Positions 40,541-50,039 of a stretch of DNA of 64,000 nt are shown here, piece by piece (the first letter of the stretch is position 1; each line of letters starts with the position of its first letter). This stretch comes from Ralstonia wenshanensis. Its GTDB lineage: Bacteria > Pseudomonadota > Gammaproteobacteria > Burkholderiales > Burkholderiaceae. Made by a program: the position numbers and the translations under genes. Location: contig NZ_CP076413.1 in assembly GCF_021173085.1 (NCBI RefSeq), forward strand, positions 434,001 to 498,000, written 5' to 3'. The notes beneath the pieces were generated by a model. It was not told where the DNA came from. It ran no database searches and worked only from the letters and a program-made list of their open reading frames with translations.

Positions 40541-42280
40541 TTATTGCTGCGCCTGCGCGCGGGCGCGCTTGATGTCCGGATCGGCATCGCGCAGCTCGCG
40601 GCGCAGGATCTTGCCTACCGTCGACTTGGGCAACTCTTCGTGGCGGAACTCGACGATGCGCGGCATCTTGTAGCCGGTCAGATGGGCGCGGCAGTGTTCG
40701 AGCAGCGCGGGCTCGGTCAGTGCGCCGGTGCGCGGCACCACGATGATCTTCACGCGTTCGCCGGCCACCGGGTCGGGCACGCCAATCGCCGCCACCTCCA
40801 GTACTTCGGGGTGCAGCGCCACCACGTCTTCGATCTCGTTCGGGTACACGTTGAAACCCGAGACCAGGATCATGTCCTTCTTGCGGTCGATCAGGCGGAT
40901 GTAGCCGTTGGCGTCCATCACGCCGATGTCGCCGGTCGAGAACCAGCCTTCAGCGTCGATGGACTTGGCGGTTTCTTCCGGGCGTTGCCAGTAGCCGCGC
41001 ATGACTTGGGGCCCACGCACCTGCAGTTCGCCGGGCTCACCCAGCGGCGAGATCGTGCCGTCGTCGCGCTTGAAGCGCACTTCGGTGGATGGCGCGGGCA
41101 GCCCGATCGTGCCGCTGAATTCGGTCACGTGCGGTGGGTTCATCGACACGACCGGCGAGCACTCCGTCAGCCCGTAGCCTTCAACGATGGTATGGCCTGT
41201 CACCTCTTTCCAGCGCTGCGCAATCGCGCGCTGCACTGCCATGCCACCACCGATGGTGATCTTCATGGCCGAGAAATCGCGTTTGGCAAAGTCGGGGTCT
41301 TCCAGCAGCGCATTGAACAGCGTATTCACACCGGCAATGCCCGAGAAGCGCTCGTTGCGCAGGATGAAGATCACGCGCTTGGTGTCACGCGGATTGGCGA
41401 TCAGGATATTGCGCCCGCCCAGCGTCATGAACATCAGCAGGTTCACCGTGAGCGAGAAGATGTGATACAGCGGCAGCAGCGTGACGTTGGTTTCCACACC
41501 GCCGTTGAGCATGCTCTTGGACCACTCCTCCGCCTGCAGCAGGTTGGCGATGATGTTGCGGTGCGTGAGCATCGCGCCCTTGGCCACGCCCGTGGTGCCG
41601 CCGGTGTATTGCAGGAAGGCGATGTCTTCCGGCGCCAGTTGCACCGGTTGCATCGCGCGTGAGGCGCCTCCGGCCAGCGCATCGCGCAGCCAGACCGGCG
41701 AGGGCAGCTTGTACGACGGAACCTGCTTCTGCACGTGGCGCATCACGAAGTTCAGCGCGCGGCCCTTGAGGTTGAGCCCACCGCCCATCAGGTCGCCAAT
41801 GCCGGTGATGACGATGTTGCGGATCTGGCTGCCGGGCAGCGCCTGCTCCAGCGTGCGCGCGAAGTTCTCCAGCACGACGATTGTCTGCGCGCCGGAATCG
41901 CGCAACTGGTGCGCCAGCTCCGGCACCGTGTACAGCGGGTTGACGTTGACGACGATGGCGCCGGCCAGCAGCGTGCCGAACAGGCACACGGGGTACTGCA
42001 GGCTGTTGGGTAGCATGATCGCCACGCGGTCGCCCTTCTTCACGCCGCGCGATTGCAGCCATGCCGCAAACTGCTTGGCCTGGCGTTCGCATTCGCCGTA
42101 CGTCATTTCGGTGCCGACACTCACGTAGGCGACGCGCGTGCGGTACTTCTCCACCGATTCACGAAACACCTCGGCCAGCGAGTGATAGCGATCAGGGTTG
42201 ATTTCGGCGGGCACGCCCTCGGGGTACGACTTCAGCCAGATGCGGTCGGTAAGGCTGTTGCGGTCGGCAACGGTGTTCAT
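40541..42280 (-). CDS. fadD: Long-chain fatty-acid--CoA ligase FadD
   Basis: Activates fatty acids to acyl-CoA at the inner membrane. The product is 579 aa from the ATG at 42278-42280, which has GGAG six bases upstream; an ATG 15 bp further upstream lacks one. The AMP-binding motif is YTGGTTGVAKGAMLTHRNI, followed by GYGLTECSPV, TGDIGVMDANGYIRLIDRKKD and a C-terminal Lys (PKSTVGKILRREL). Last of the beta-oxidation enzymes in the run, 103 bp after the thiolase. Confidence 0.95.
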   Translation of the reverse strand: MNTVADRNSLTDRIWLKSYPEGVPAEINPDRYHSLAEVFRESVEKYRTRVAYVSVGTEMTYGECERQAKQFAAWLQSRGVKKGDRVAIMLPNSLQYPVCLFGTLLAGAIVVNVNPLYTVPELAHQLRDSGAQTIVVLENFARTLEQALPGSQIRNIVITGIGDLMGGGLNLKGRALNFVMRHVQKQVPSYKLPSPVWLRDALAGGASRAMQPVQLAPEDIAFLQYTGGTTGVAKGAMLTHRNIIANLLQAEEWSKSMLNGGVETNVTLLPLYHIFSLTVNLLMFMTLGGRNILIANPRDTKRVIFILRNERFSGIAGVNTLFNALLEDPDFAKRDFSAMKITIGGGMAVQRAIAQRWKEVTGHTIVEGYGLTECSPVVSMNPPHVTEFSGTIGLPAPSTEVRFKRDDGTISPLGEPGELQVRGPQVMRGYWQRPEETAKSIDAEGWFSTGDIGVMDANGYIRLIDRKKDMILVSGFNVYPNEIEDVVALHPEVLEVAAIGVPDPVAGERVKIIVVPRTGALTEPALLEHCRAHLTGYKMPRIVEFRHEELPKSTVGKILRRELRDADPDIKRARAQAQQ

Positions 42281-42383
42281 GGTGTCTCCGTCCATGAAAG
42301 ACGCGGCGTGGTTTTGTTATGTGCCGCGCGGGTTTTGGAATCTTGCTAGACCCAGGCCGTTCCCGTTATTCGGCCCGAGCGGT

Positions 42384-43703
42384 TTAGTGCGACATCGTTT
42401 CGGGGCGCTCCAGAATGGCAACGACGCCTTGTCCGCCCGCAGCGCAGATCGACACCAGCCCGCGTCCGCTGCCGCGCTGCGCCAGCATTTTGGCCAGCGT
42501 CGCGACAATGCGCCCGCCCGTGGCGGCAAAGGGATGGCCCGTGCCGAGCGAGCTGCCATTCACGTTCAGCTTGCTGCGGTCGATGCTGCCCATCGGGGCG
42601 CTGCGGCCCAGTTTTTCGCGGCAGTATTCGGGCGATTCCCAGGCCGCAAGCGTGCACAGGACTTGCGCGGCAAAGGCTTCGTGGATCTCGTAGTAATCGA
42701 AATCCTGCAGCGTGAGCCCCGCGCGTTGCAGCATGCGCGAGACGGCATAGGCAGGCGCCATCAAGAGCCCTTCGTTCTGCTCCGGCGTGCCGCTGAAGAA
42801 ATCGACGGCAGCCGTATCCGCGCAGGTCATGTAGGCGAGCACGGGCAGGTTGTGCGCGCGTGCCCAGTCTTCGCTGGCAAGCAGCACGCACGATGCGCCA
42901 TCGGTGAGCGGCGTGGAATTGCCGGCGGTCATGGTGCCGGCCGCGCTGCGGTCAAACACCGGCTGCAGCTTCGCCAGTTGCTCGAGGGTCAGGTTGCTGC
43001 GCAGGTTGTTGTCGCGATCAAGCCCCAGGTGCGCGGTCATCAGGTCGGTGAAGAAACCGCGCTCGTAGGCGGCCGTGAGGTTGTGGTGGCTGCGCAGGGC
43101 CAGCGCATCCTGGTCTTCGCGGCGGATGCCCCAGCGCTTGGCCATCAGTTCGCAATGTTCGCCCATCGACAGGCCGGTGCGCGGCTCGCTGTTGCGGGGC
43201 AGCAGCGGGCGCACGAACATCGACGGCCGCAGGCCGGCCAGCGCTTTGACGCGCGCGCCGGTGGACTTGGCGCGATTGGCCTCCAGCAGGATCTTGCGCA
43301 TCTTCTCGTTGAGGCCGACGGGCGCATCGGAAGTGGTGTCCGTGCCGCCCGCGATGCCCACATCGATCTGCCCCAGCGCGATCTTGTTGGCGACGAGGAT
43401 GGCGGCTTCCAGCCCCGTGCCGCATGCCTGCTGGATGTCGTATGCGGGCGTCTGCTTGGCGAGCGTGGTGGAGAGCACCGTTTCGCGCGTGAGGTTGAAA
43501 TCGCGCGCGTGCTTGATGACTGCGCCGGCCACGACTTCGTCCAGTCGTTGGCCGTGGAGGTTGAAGCGGTCGATCAGGCCCTGCAGCGCGGCGGTCAGCA
43601 TCTGCTGGTTCGACGCCGTGGCGTACGCCGTATTCGAACGGGCGAACGGAATGCGGTTACCCCCGAGGATGGCGACGCGGCGCACCTGCGCGTTGACGAG
43701 CAT
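42384..43703 (-). CDS. fadI: Acetyl-CoA C-acyltransferase (FadI-type thiolase)
   Basis: Performs the thiolytic step of beta-oxidation, or the reverse condensation. The product is 439 aa. The active-site Cys lies in IQQACGTGLEAA. The conserved GHPFAATGGRIV His and CAAGGQG Cys motifs are near the end. Length and the N-terminus VAILGGNRIPFARSNTAY match FadI rather than the shorter PhaA type. The start lies 4 bp after the maoC stop. No fadJ-like partner is adjacent; the maoC and fabG genes next door may fill that role. Confidence 0.87.
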   Translation of the reverse strand: MLVNAQVRRVAILGGNRIPFARSNTAYATASNQQMLTAALQGLIDRFNLHGQRLDEVVAGAVIKHARDFNLTRETVLSTTLAKQTPAYDIQQACGTGLEAAILVANKIALGQIDVGIAGGTDTTSDAPVGLNEKMRKILLEANRAKSTGARVKALAGLRPSMFVRPLLPRNSEPRTGLSMGEHCELMAKRWGIRREDQDALALRSHHNLTAAYERGFFTDLMTAHLGLDRDNNLRSNLTLEQLAKLQPVFDRSAAGTMTAGNSTPLTDGASCVLLASEDWARAHNLPVLAYMTCADTAAVDFFSGTPEQNEGLLMAPAYAVSRMLQRAGLTLQDFDYYEIHEAFAAQVLCTLAAWESPEYCREKLGRSAPMGSIDRSKLNVNGSSLGTGHPFAATGGRIVATLAKMLAQRGSGRGLVSICAAGGQGVVAILERPETMSH

Positions 43704-43707
43704 GGAT

Positions 43708-44628
43708 TCAGTCTCCCGTGTGTTCTTGTTGTGCTTGCGGCAGCGTCAGCATGCCGCGCAGATAGGGTTTGTCGCCTGCGGCGTTGCGCACTTCAAATGC
43801 GCGGCCCGGTGTGGCTGAGGGGGCTTGCCACAACGTCGCCTCTCCCGGCAGCGATAGCGGTGTCTTGAATTCGGTCACCACTTCGCCTTGTGTGAGGGGC
43901 ACAGCCGGCAGCAGTGCCGCCAATGCACGGGCCTTCGTCCACATGCCGTGGGCAATGGGGTGCGCGAAGCCGAACAGCTTTGCGCCGATGCTAGAGACGT
44001 GGATGGGGTTCCAGTCGCCCGACACGCCGGCGTAGCGTCGGCCGGTGTCGGCAGGCACATCCCAGCGGCCAATCGGCGACAGGTCCTGTGCCGTGGGCAG
44101 CGCAATCAACGGCGCGCCCTGCGGAGAAGACACGCCCACGCGCAGATAGATGGAAAGCGATTCCCACACCACCGCACTGCCTCTGATGATGGCCGTTTCA
44201 ATGGCGAACGCCTGCCCGCGCGCATGGTGGAACAACCGGCGCGGGCGCACTTCCACGCGCACGCGTTCGCCAGCCTTCAGATGCTGGTGCTGGCGGATCG
44301 TGTTGCACAGGTGAACCAGGCCGATCACCGGGTACGGAAACGCCGATTCCGTCATCAGCATGAGCTGCAACGGAAAGCCCAGCAGATGCGGATACGTCAT
44401 TGGCACGCCATGCGCCGAGGCGAAGCCGCACACCGCTGCGTACTGCGCGATGTGTTCGGCGTCGAGCGGCACTTCCCGGCGCACCAGCGTGTGGCGCGGC
44501 AGCGGCCCGCCGCGCTTGCCCTTGCGTTGCGATAGCAGCGCGCGCCAGGCCAATGTCCCTGCCGACGGCGGCTCGGTCACCAGCGTCTGGGTCGCGATCA
44601 TTGGAGAGGGCAGGGCCAGCGAGCGCAT
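43708..44628 (-). CDS. MaoC-like (R)-specific enoyl-CoA hydratase
   Basis: Hot-dog-fold hydratase of 306 aa, so a double-length MaoC with an N-terminal FAS1-type half and a C-terminal catalytic half. The hydratase motif is seen as YAGVSGDWNPIHVSS...FAHPIAHGMW, with Asp and His in place. It is packed between fabG and the thiolase with gaps of 7 and 4 bp. With FabG it could interconvert 3-hydroxyacyl-, enoyl- and ketoacyl-CoA through the R form. Confidence 0.88.
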   Translation of the reverse strand: MRSLALPSPMIATQTLVTEPPSAGTLAWRALLSQRKGKRGGPLPRHTLVRREVPLDAEHIAQYAAVCGFASAHGVPMTYPHLLGFPLQLMLMTESAFPYPVIGLVHLCNTIRQHQHLKAGERVRVEVRPRRLFHHARGQAFAIETAIIRGSAVVWESLSIYLRVGVSSPQGAPLIALPTAQDLSPIGRWDVPADTGRRYAGVSGDWNPIHVSSIGAKLFGFAHPIAHGMWTKARALAALLPAVPLTQGEVVTEFKTPLSLPGEATLWQAPSATPGRAFEVRNAAGDKPYLRGMLTLPQAQQEHTGD

Positions 44629-44635
44629 GGTCGCC

Positions 44636-46048
44636 TCAGGCCCCCAGCAGGCTTTGCCCGCACACGCGCACGATGTTGCCTGTTACGCCATTCGACGCAG
44701 GGTTGGCGAACCAGGCAATTGTCTCGGCCACGTCGACGGGCTGGCCACCCTGGCTCATCGCATTCATCCGCCGGCCAGCTTCACGGATGGCGAATGGCAC
44801 GGCCGCTGTCATCTGCGTTTCGATAAAGCCCGGCGCAACGGCGTTGATGGTGATGCCCCGCTCTGCCAGCAGCGGCGCGCCAGCCTGCACGAGGCCAATC
44901 ACACCGGCCTTGGACGTCGCGTAGTTGGTCTGCCCCAGGTTGCCCGCAATACCGCTGATGGACGACACGCACACGATGGCCCCGCCTGCATGCAGCGCAT
45001 TGGCCGCAAGCAGCGCGTCGTTGATGCGCAATTGCGCAGTCAGGTTGATGTCGAGCACGCTGCGCCACGCGGGTTCGGTCATGCGGGCGATGGTCTTGTC
45101 GCGCGTGATGCCCGCGTTGTGCACCAGGATGTCGATGCCGCCCAATGCGGCAAGTTGCTGGGCGAGCAGGGCGGGTGTTTCCGGTGCGGCGATGTCGTAG
45201 GTCAGTGCTTCACCGCCGATTTCCTGGGCAACGGCGTTCAGCGCTTCCTGTGCGGCGGGCACATCCAGGCACAGCACGCGTGCGCCATCACGCGCCAACA
45301 CATGCGCAATGGCCGCACCGATGCCGCGCGAGGCGCCTGTCACCAGCGCGGTGCGCCCGGCCAACGGTTTCTGCCAATCCACCGGCACCGCTACGGCGCG
45401 ATGCACGCGCACCACTTGCCCCGATACATACGCCGAGCGCGCCGACAGCAGAAAACGCAGCGTCGATGCGGCTACGTTTTCCGCACCCTCTGCCACGTAG
45501 ACGAGCTGCGCTGTGCAGCCGCGCCTGACTTCCTTGCCCAGCGAGCGCGTGAGCCCTTCCAGTGCGCGCTGCGCGATCGCTGCCTCCGGCGTCTTGCAGT
45601 CTTCCGGCGGACGGCCGATCACGACCACGCGCCCACAACGGCCGATGGCCCGGACGCCATCGTGGAACACGTGATACAGCGCATCGAGCCCGTCGACCGT
45701 CGCAATGCCCGTGGCATCGAAGACGATGCCGCCAATGCGGTCAAACGCGTCGCCGTCCTTGCCCGTGGGCGCGACAAAGCGGCCCGTGATCTGCCCGTGC
45801 CGGTTGGCGGCGCCGAGCCATTCCGGATCGCTTTCATGAAAACGCGTGGGTACGCCGGTCTCGGCGAACAGCGCGGCGAGCGTCTCGCGCATGGAGCCGC
45901 CCGGCGCCGCGCCCATCAGGAACGGCCCGACAAATTCCGGTTCCCCCGGCACATAACGGCGCAACGGCACCGGCTGCGGCAGGCCCAGGTTGGCCGACAG
46001 CCACTTGCCGAAACCGGAACCGACGAAATCGAGGTACTTGTCTTGCAT
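44636..46048 (-). CDS. fabG: FabG4-type 3-oxoacyl-(ACP/CoA) reductase with N-terminal extension
   Basis: Short-chain dehydrogenase of 470 aa, roughly double the usual FabG. The catalytic C-terminal half has the NAD(P) motif TGASRGIGAAIAHVLA and the active site SSISGIAGNLGQTNYATSKAG (Tyr-x-x-x-Lys). Residues 1 to about 200 form a second Rossmann-like flavodoxin domain without those motifs. The layout matches the high-molecular-weight FabG4 group of actinobacteria and some proteobacteria, which prefers NADH and acyl-CoA. It is 7 bp upstream of the maoC gene. Confidence 0.9.
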   Translation of the reverse strand: MQDKYLDFVGSGFGKWLSANLGLPQPVPLRRYVPGEPEFVGPFLMGAAPGGSMRETLAALFAETGVPTRFHESDPEWLGAANRHGQITGRFVAPTGKDGDAFDRIGGIVFDATGIATVDGLDALYHVFHDGVRAIGRCGRVVVIGRPPEDCKTPEAAIAQRALEGLTRSLGKEVRRGCTAQLVYVAEGAENVAASTLRFLLSARSAYVSGQVVRVHRAVAVPVDWQKPLAGRTALVTGASRGIGAAIAHVLARDGARVLCLDVPAAQEALNAVAQEIGGEALTYDIAAPETPALLAQQLAALGGIDILVHNAGITRDKTIARMTEPAWRSVLDINLTAQLRINDALLAANALHAGGAIVCVSSISGIAGNLGQTNYATSKAGVIGLVQAGAPLLAERGITINAVAPGFIETQMTAAVPFAIREAGRRMNAMSQGGQPVDVAETIAWFANPASNGVTGNIVRVCGQSLLGA

Positions 46049-46080
46049 CGTGGTTGTTGTCGTTGATCAGGCCCGGGCCA

Positions 46081-48591
46081 TCAGGCTGCGCGGCGCTCGG
46101 CGGCCTGCAGCGCATCGAGCGCATCCTTGCGTCGCTGCAGGTCGGCCATCAGGTTGAAGTCGGGCGGGAAGTCATCCACGGCGACCGCGTGTTCGCCATA
46201 GCGCGCGTAGTCGCACAGTTGCTTGCGTTCGCCTTCGTCGATGAGGTTCTGTGCGACGGCTTGCGCGGTCCAGGCTTCGAAGTCGGGCAGGCTTTGTGGC
46301 ACCGGCGGCAGCTTGCCAGCGCGGATGGCCGGTTTCAAGCGCTGCTCGATCGCGTCCACCGCGGGTTGCAGGCGGAACGCCGCTTCGCCATAGGCGATCG
46401 GGTCGACTTCGGGCGTTGGGCAGTACGAGTCGGCCAACAGGCGATCGCGCACGGCGCCCGGCGTTTGCATCAACTCGGCGACCTGCGCGGCCAGCGCATC
46501 CGACGGCTTGCGATACGGCGTCCCGAACGGGAAGATCAGCGCACGCAGCAGCGCTGCGATGCCCGCGTTCGGAAAGTTGGCCAGCACGCCGTCCAGCGCA
46601 TCGTGCGCCTTCACCAGCGCGTCCTGCACCGACCAATGCACGAGCGGCGCGTCCTCGGCGGGGCGGCCTTCATCTTCAAAGCGCTTGAGCGTGGAAGAGA
46701 TCAGGTACATCTGCGAGAGGATGTCGCCCAACCGCCCCGTGATGCTCTCGCGGCGCTTGAGCGTGCCGCCCAGCGTGAACATCGACACATCGGAGAGCAG
46801 CGCCAGTGCAGTCGAGAAGCGATTGACGGCGCGGTAATAGCGCTGCATTTCCGGCGCCGCATTGTCCGGCGCGCTTGCCACGCGGCCGCCCGTGAGCGCA
46901 TGCAGCAGCGAGCGCACCAGGTTGCCCGCGATGAACGCACCATGGCCGAACAGCGCCGCGTCGAACGCGCGCAGCGTCTCGGGTGAATCGGTGCCTTGCG
47001 CGGCCGTCATCTCGCGCAGCACATACGGGTGGCAGCGAATCACGCCCTGCCCGAAGATGATCAGGCAGCGCGTCATGATGTTCGCGCCTTCCACCGTGAT
47101 GGCGATCGGCACCTGCTGATACGCACGCGCCAGGAAGTTGTTCGGCCCCATGCAGATGCCTTTGCCGCCGACGATATCCATCGCATCGGTCACCACATCG
47201 CGCGCACGTTCGGTGACGTGGTATTTGGCAATGGCGGAGATGACCGAAGGCTTCTCGCCCAGGTCTACGGCCAGCGCGGACAGGCGCCGAGCCGCATCCA
47301 TCATGTACAGGTTGCCGCCCATGCGGCCGAGCGCTTCCTGGATGCCCTCGAACTTCCCGATGGGCGTACGGAACTGGCGGCGCACAGCGGCATACGCGCC
47401 GGTGCTGCGCACAGCCAGCTTGGCCATGCCCACGTTGGACGACGGCAGCGAGATCGCACGGCCCGCTGCCAGGCACTCCATCAGCATGCGCCAGCCGCGG
47501 CCGACCTGCGCCTGGCCGCCGATCACCCAGTCGATGGGAATGAACACGTCCTTGCCCCAGTTGGGGCCGTTCTGGAACACGGCGTTGAGCGGCCAATGGC
47601 GACGCCCGATGTTCACGCCCGGATGCTTCGTCGGAATGAGCGCGCAGGTAATGCCGGGCTCCTTGTCGCTACCGAGCAAGCCATCCGGATCGACCGCGCG
47701 GAAGGCCAGCCCCAACACCGTAGCGATGGGGCCGAGCGTGATGTAGCGCTTGCTCCATGTCACGCGAAAGCCCAGCGTTTCGCGGCCTTCGTGCACGCCG
47801 CGGCAGACCACGCCCACGTCGGGAATGGCGGCGGCATCGGAGCCGGCATACGCGTTGGTCAACGCAAAGCAGGGGATTTCCTCACCGCGTGCGAGGCGCG
47901 GCAGGTAGTGGTTTTTCTGCGCTTCGGTGCCGTAGTGCAGAAGCAGCTCAGCGGGCCCCAGCGAGTTCGGCACCATGACCGACACGGCTGCGGCAGAGCA
48001 GCGCGTCGACAGCTTCATGATGACCTGTGAATGCGCGTATGCCGAGAAGCCTTTGCCGCCGTATTCCTTCGGGATGATCATGCCGAGGAAGCCCGCACGC
48101 TTCGCGTAGGCCCACGCCTCGGGCGACAGGTCCTGCCAGATCTGCGTGCTTTCCCAATCGTTGGCCAAGTCGCAGAGCTTTTCGGTCTCGACGTCGAGGA
48201 AAGATTGCTCTTCCGCCGACAGGCCCGGCGGCGGCGAAGACAGCAATCGCGACCAGTTGGGCCGGCCGGAAAACAGTTCGGCATCCCACCAGACGGTGCC
48301 CGCTTCAATGGCGTCGCGCTCCGTTTGCGACATCTCCGGCATGATCTTGCGGAACATCGCCAGCACGGGACGTGTGATGAGCGCGCGGCGAAGCGGCTTG
48401 AGCGCGAGCACCAGCGCCGGCAGCACAAAGACGATGGCGAGTACCGTGGTCATCACCGGGCCGACCAGGCCCAGCCAGGCTCCCGCCACCAGCCACACAG
48501 CGGTTGCGACCAGCCAGGCGAATGCCGAGGCTTCGATGCTGGCGAGCCCGAGCACGCCGATGCAAAGCAGGACGATCCAGATCGTCGTCAT
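46081..48591 (-). CDS. fadE: Acyl-CoA dehydrogenase FadE
   Basis: Flavoprotein for the first oxidation of beta-oxidation, FadE type with an N-terminal membrane segment. The product is 836 aa from the second ATG (48589-48591), with GGAG six bases upstream; the first ATG is four codons earlier. Residues 1-60 are hydrophobic (TTIWIVLLCIGVLGLASIEA). The dehydrogenase core includes CFALTNAYAGSDAAAI and LPSSNVGMAKLAVRSTGAY. A DUF1974-like C-terminal part follows. First structural gene after the TetR regulator. Confidence 0.95.
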   Translation of the reverse strand: MTTIWIVLLCIGVLGLASIEASAFAWLVATAVWLVAGAWLGLVGPVMTTVLAIVFVLPALVLALKPLRRALITRPVLAMFRKIMPEMSQTERDAIEAGTVWWDAELFSGRPNWSRLLSSPPPGLSAEEQSFLDVETEKLCDLANDWESTQIWQDLSPEAWAYAKRAGFLGMIIPKEYGGKGFSAYAHSQVIMKLSTRCSAAAVSVMVPNSLGPAELLLHYGTEAQKNHYLPRLARGEEIPCFALTNAYAGSDAAAIPDVGVVCRGVHEGRETLGFRVTWSKRYITLGPIATVLGLAFRAVDPDGLLGSDKEPGITCALIPTKHPGVNIGRRHWPLNAVFQNGPNWGKDVFIPIDWVIGGQAQVGRGWRMLMECLAAGRAISLPSSNVGMAKLAVRSTGAYAAVRRQFRTPIGKFEGIQEALGRMGGNLYMMDAARRLSALAVDLGEKPSVISAIAKYHVTERARDVVTDAMDIVGGKGICMGPNNFLARAYQQVPIAITVEGANIMTRCLIIFGQGVIRCHPYVLREMTAAQGTDSPETLRAFDAALFGHGAFIAGNLVRSLLHALTGGRVASAPDNAAPEMQRYYRAVNRFSTALALLSDVSMFTLGGTLKRRESITGRLGDILSQMYLISSTLKRFEDEGRPAEDAPLVHWSVQDALVKAHDALDGVLANFPNAGIAALLRALIFPFGTPYRKPSDALAAQVAELMQTPGAVRDRLLADSYCPTPEVDPIAYGEAAFRLQPAVDAIEQRLKPAIRAGKLPPVPQSLPDFEAWTAQAVAQNLIDEGERKQLCDYARYGEHAVAVDDFPPDFNLMADLQRRKDALDALQAAERRAA

Positions 48592-48664
48592 GAGGGTCTC
48601 CATTCGATGCGTCTATGTGCCGGATGTCTTGAACATGGGCGGCACCTGCCGAATGCCCGAGCGA

Positions 48665-48686
48665 CTCCCGTGCCCGCACACGGGAG
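48665..48686 (-). other. 8-bp hairpin between the TetR gene and fadE
   Basis: CTCCCGTG (48665-48672) and CACGGGAG (48679-48686) form a perfect stem with a 6-nt loop in the 116-bp spacer. There is no T-run. Could be an mRNA processing or leader structure, or part of an operator. Confidence 0.35.
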
Positions 48687-48707
48687 ATCGGGGCCGGGCC
48701 TGGGTTG

Positions 48708-49772
48708 TCAGGCGTTAGGGCTGCGCCAAGGGCGCATCGGATTGGCCGGGAAGATTGCGCGAGCCGCATTGCTGCGGCGAACGGCCAATGCCCGGGTGCG
48801 CGCGGAGGGCGCGGGGCCATCGCCATCGCTGTCATCGCCGTGATGATCGTCGTGTGCATCGGCGCCGAGATCGTGGTGGTCGTCTGTGGCGTCGTCGGCG
48901 CTTGCGCGAGCGGCGGGTGTGCGGCCGAACAGGTCACCGGCAAAGGGTGAGGCAGTGGTGTGCGTCGGGCTGCGTTCTGCGCTGCGGCCGTTGCCGTGCC
49001 CGGCGTGGCGCCCTGAACCGCCGTTGCCGCTGTCGTTGCCATTGGCGGCATCGTCCGCTTGCGCGACGGCCGTGGGCACCTGGGCTTCGGCCAGTTCGAC
49101 CACCTGATCGAGCGCACCGGCCTCGCCGGGCAGGGGGGCGTTGAGTGTGGCCACCACCAGCGCCGTCAGGCGTGCCAGCAGCGAGGCATCGTTCATCGTT
49201 TTGCCCTGCGTGAACAGCGGCAGCAGGTTGTTGAGGTCGTCGCCGGCCAGCACCCCGGCAAGCGCCTTGAGCGCAAAGTGCAGGCGCCAGCCCAGTTCTG
49301 CGCGCGGCAGGTGCGGCAGCGCACGCGAGAAGGCTTCGAAGAAGCGATCGAACACCAGCGCGTAGTGACCGAGCAGGTAGTTCTGCACGAACGGCGAGGT
49401 GTCGGAATACACGCGCCCCATCAGGCGCAGGAACGCAGGGCCGCCGGTGTCGGGGTTGCGCGCCATCTGCAGCGCGGGCACAAACAGCGCGCCGAGCACG
49501 TGGTCGCAGGTCAGTTGTTCCTTGGTCCAGCGTTCTTCGCACGCGGTCAGCAGCGCCAGCCGGCGCGTGTTGAGCGGGTCGAGCCGGCGCCCCAGCACCG
49601 ACTGCATCAACGCTTCCTTGCTGCCGAAGTGATAGTTGACCGCGGCCAGATTGACCTTGGCGCGCGCCGTGATCTGCCGCAACGACATCGCCTCGTAGCC
49701 GAACTCGATGAACAGCAGTTCGGTGGCTTCCAGAATGCGGCCCTTGGTGTCTCCTGCTCCAGGACGTCCCAT
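48708..49772 (-). CDS. TetR-family regulator with a His/Asp-rich C-terminal tail
   Basis: Probable repressor of the adjacent fad genes (PsrA/FadR-like role, inferred from position). The product is 354 aa, much longer than the usual 190-230. The HTH is RILEATELLFIEFGYEAMSL...VNYHFGSKEALM. A ligand-binding core follows to about residue 225. The last 120 or so residues are low-complexity: Gly/Asn/His-rich, then DDATDDHHDLGADAHDDHHG, which is acidic and His-rich. The upstream spacer (49773-49980) holds the imperfect dyad GAACGTACGATTC at 49832-49844, a possible operator. Confidence 0.88.
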   Translation of the reverse strand: MGRPGAGDTKGRILEATELLFIEFGYEAMSLRQITARAKVNLAAVNYHFGSKEALMQSVLGRRLDPLNTRRLALLTACEERWTKEQLTCDHVLGALFVPALQMARNPDTGGPAFLRLMGRVYSDTSPFVQNYLLGHYALVFDRFFEAFSRALPHLPRAELGWRLHFALKALAGVLAGDDLNNLLPLFTQGKTMNDASLLARLTALVVATLNAPLPGEAGALDQVVELAEAQVPTAVAQADDAANGNDSGNGGSGRHAGHGNGRSAERSPTHTTASPFAGDLFGRTPAARASADDATDDHHDLGADAHDDHHGDDSDGDGPAPSARTRALAVRRSNAARAIFPANPMRPWRSPNA

Positions 49773-49979
49773 GTCTCCTACCTCGTTTTTTTAGGCCTGA
49801 TATCGGGCTCGATTGCTGCAGTGCAGCGCTCGAACGTACGATTCAAACATGTGTATGGGGTTGCCCGGGCATGTTAGGAACAGACGTTTGAAAACGCCAA
49901 GCGCCCAATTCGAGCGGGCACTCTAGAGAGGAGACGGTGGCCAAGCCAACGTATGAAACACGTAGCTTTAAAAGTGAGT

Positions 49980-50018
49980 GGGCGCAAACATCGAAAAACT
50001 GGAGCGAGGTTTGCGCCC
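49980..50018 (-). terminator. Probable terminator after the deacetylase gene
   Basis: GGGCGCAAAC (49980-49989) pairs with GTTTGCGCCC (50009-50018), a perfect 10-bp stem over a 19-nt loop. On the minus strand it is followed by ACTCACTTTT. It lies just after the deacetylase stop. Confidence 0.55.
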
Positions 50019-50039
50019 CCCTGTGGTGACCTGGGCGGG

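Noticed and set aside
40415-41662. A 415-codon plus-strand frame opposite fadD and the DUF1571 gene
   Set aside because: Low-complexity antisense reading; fadD on the other strand has complete ligase motifs.
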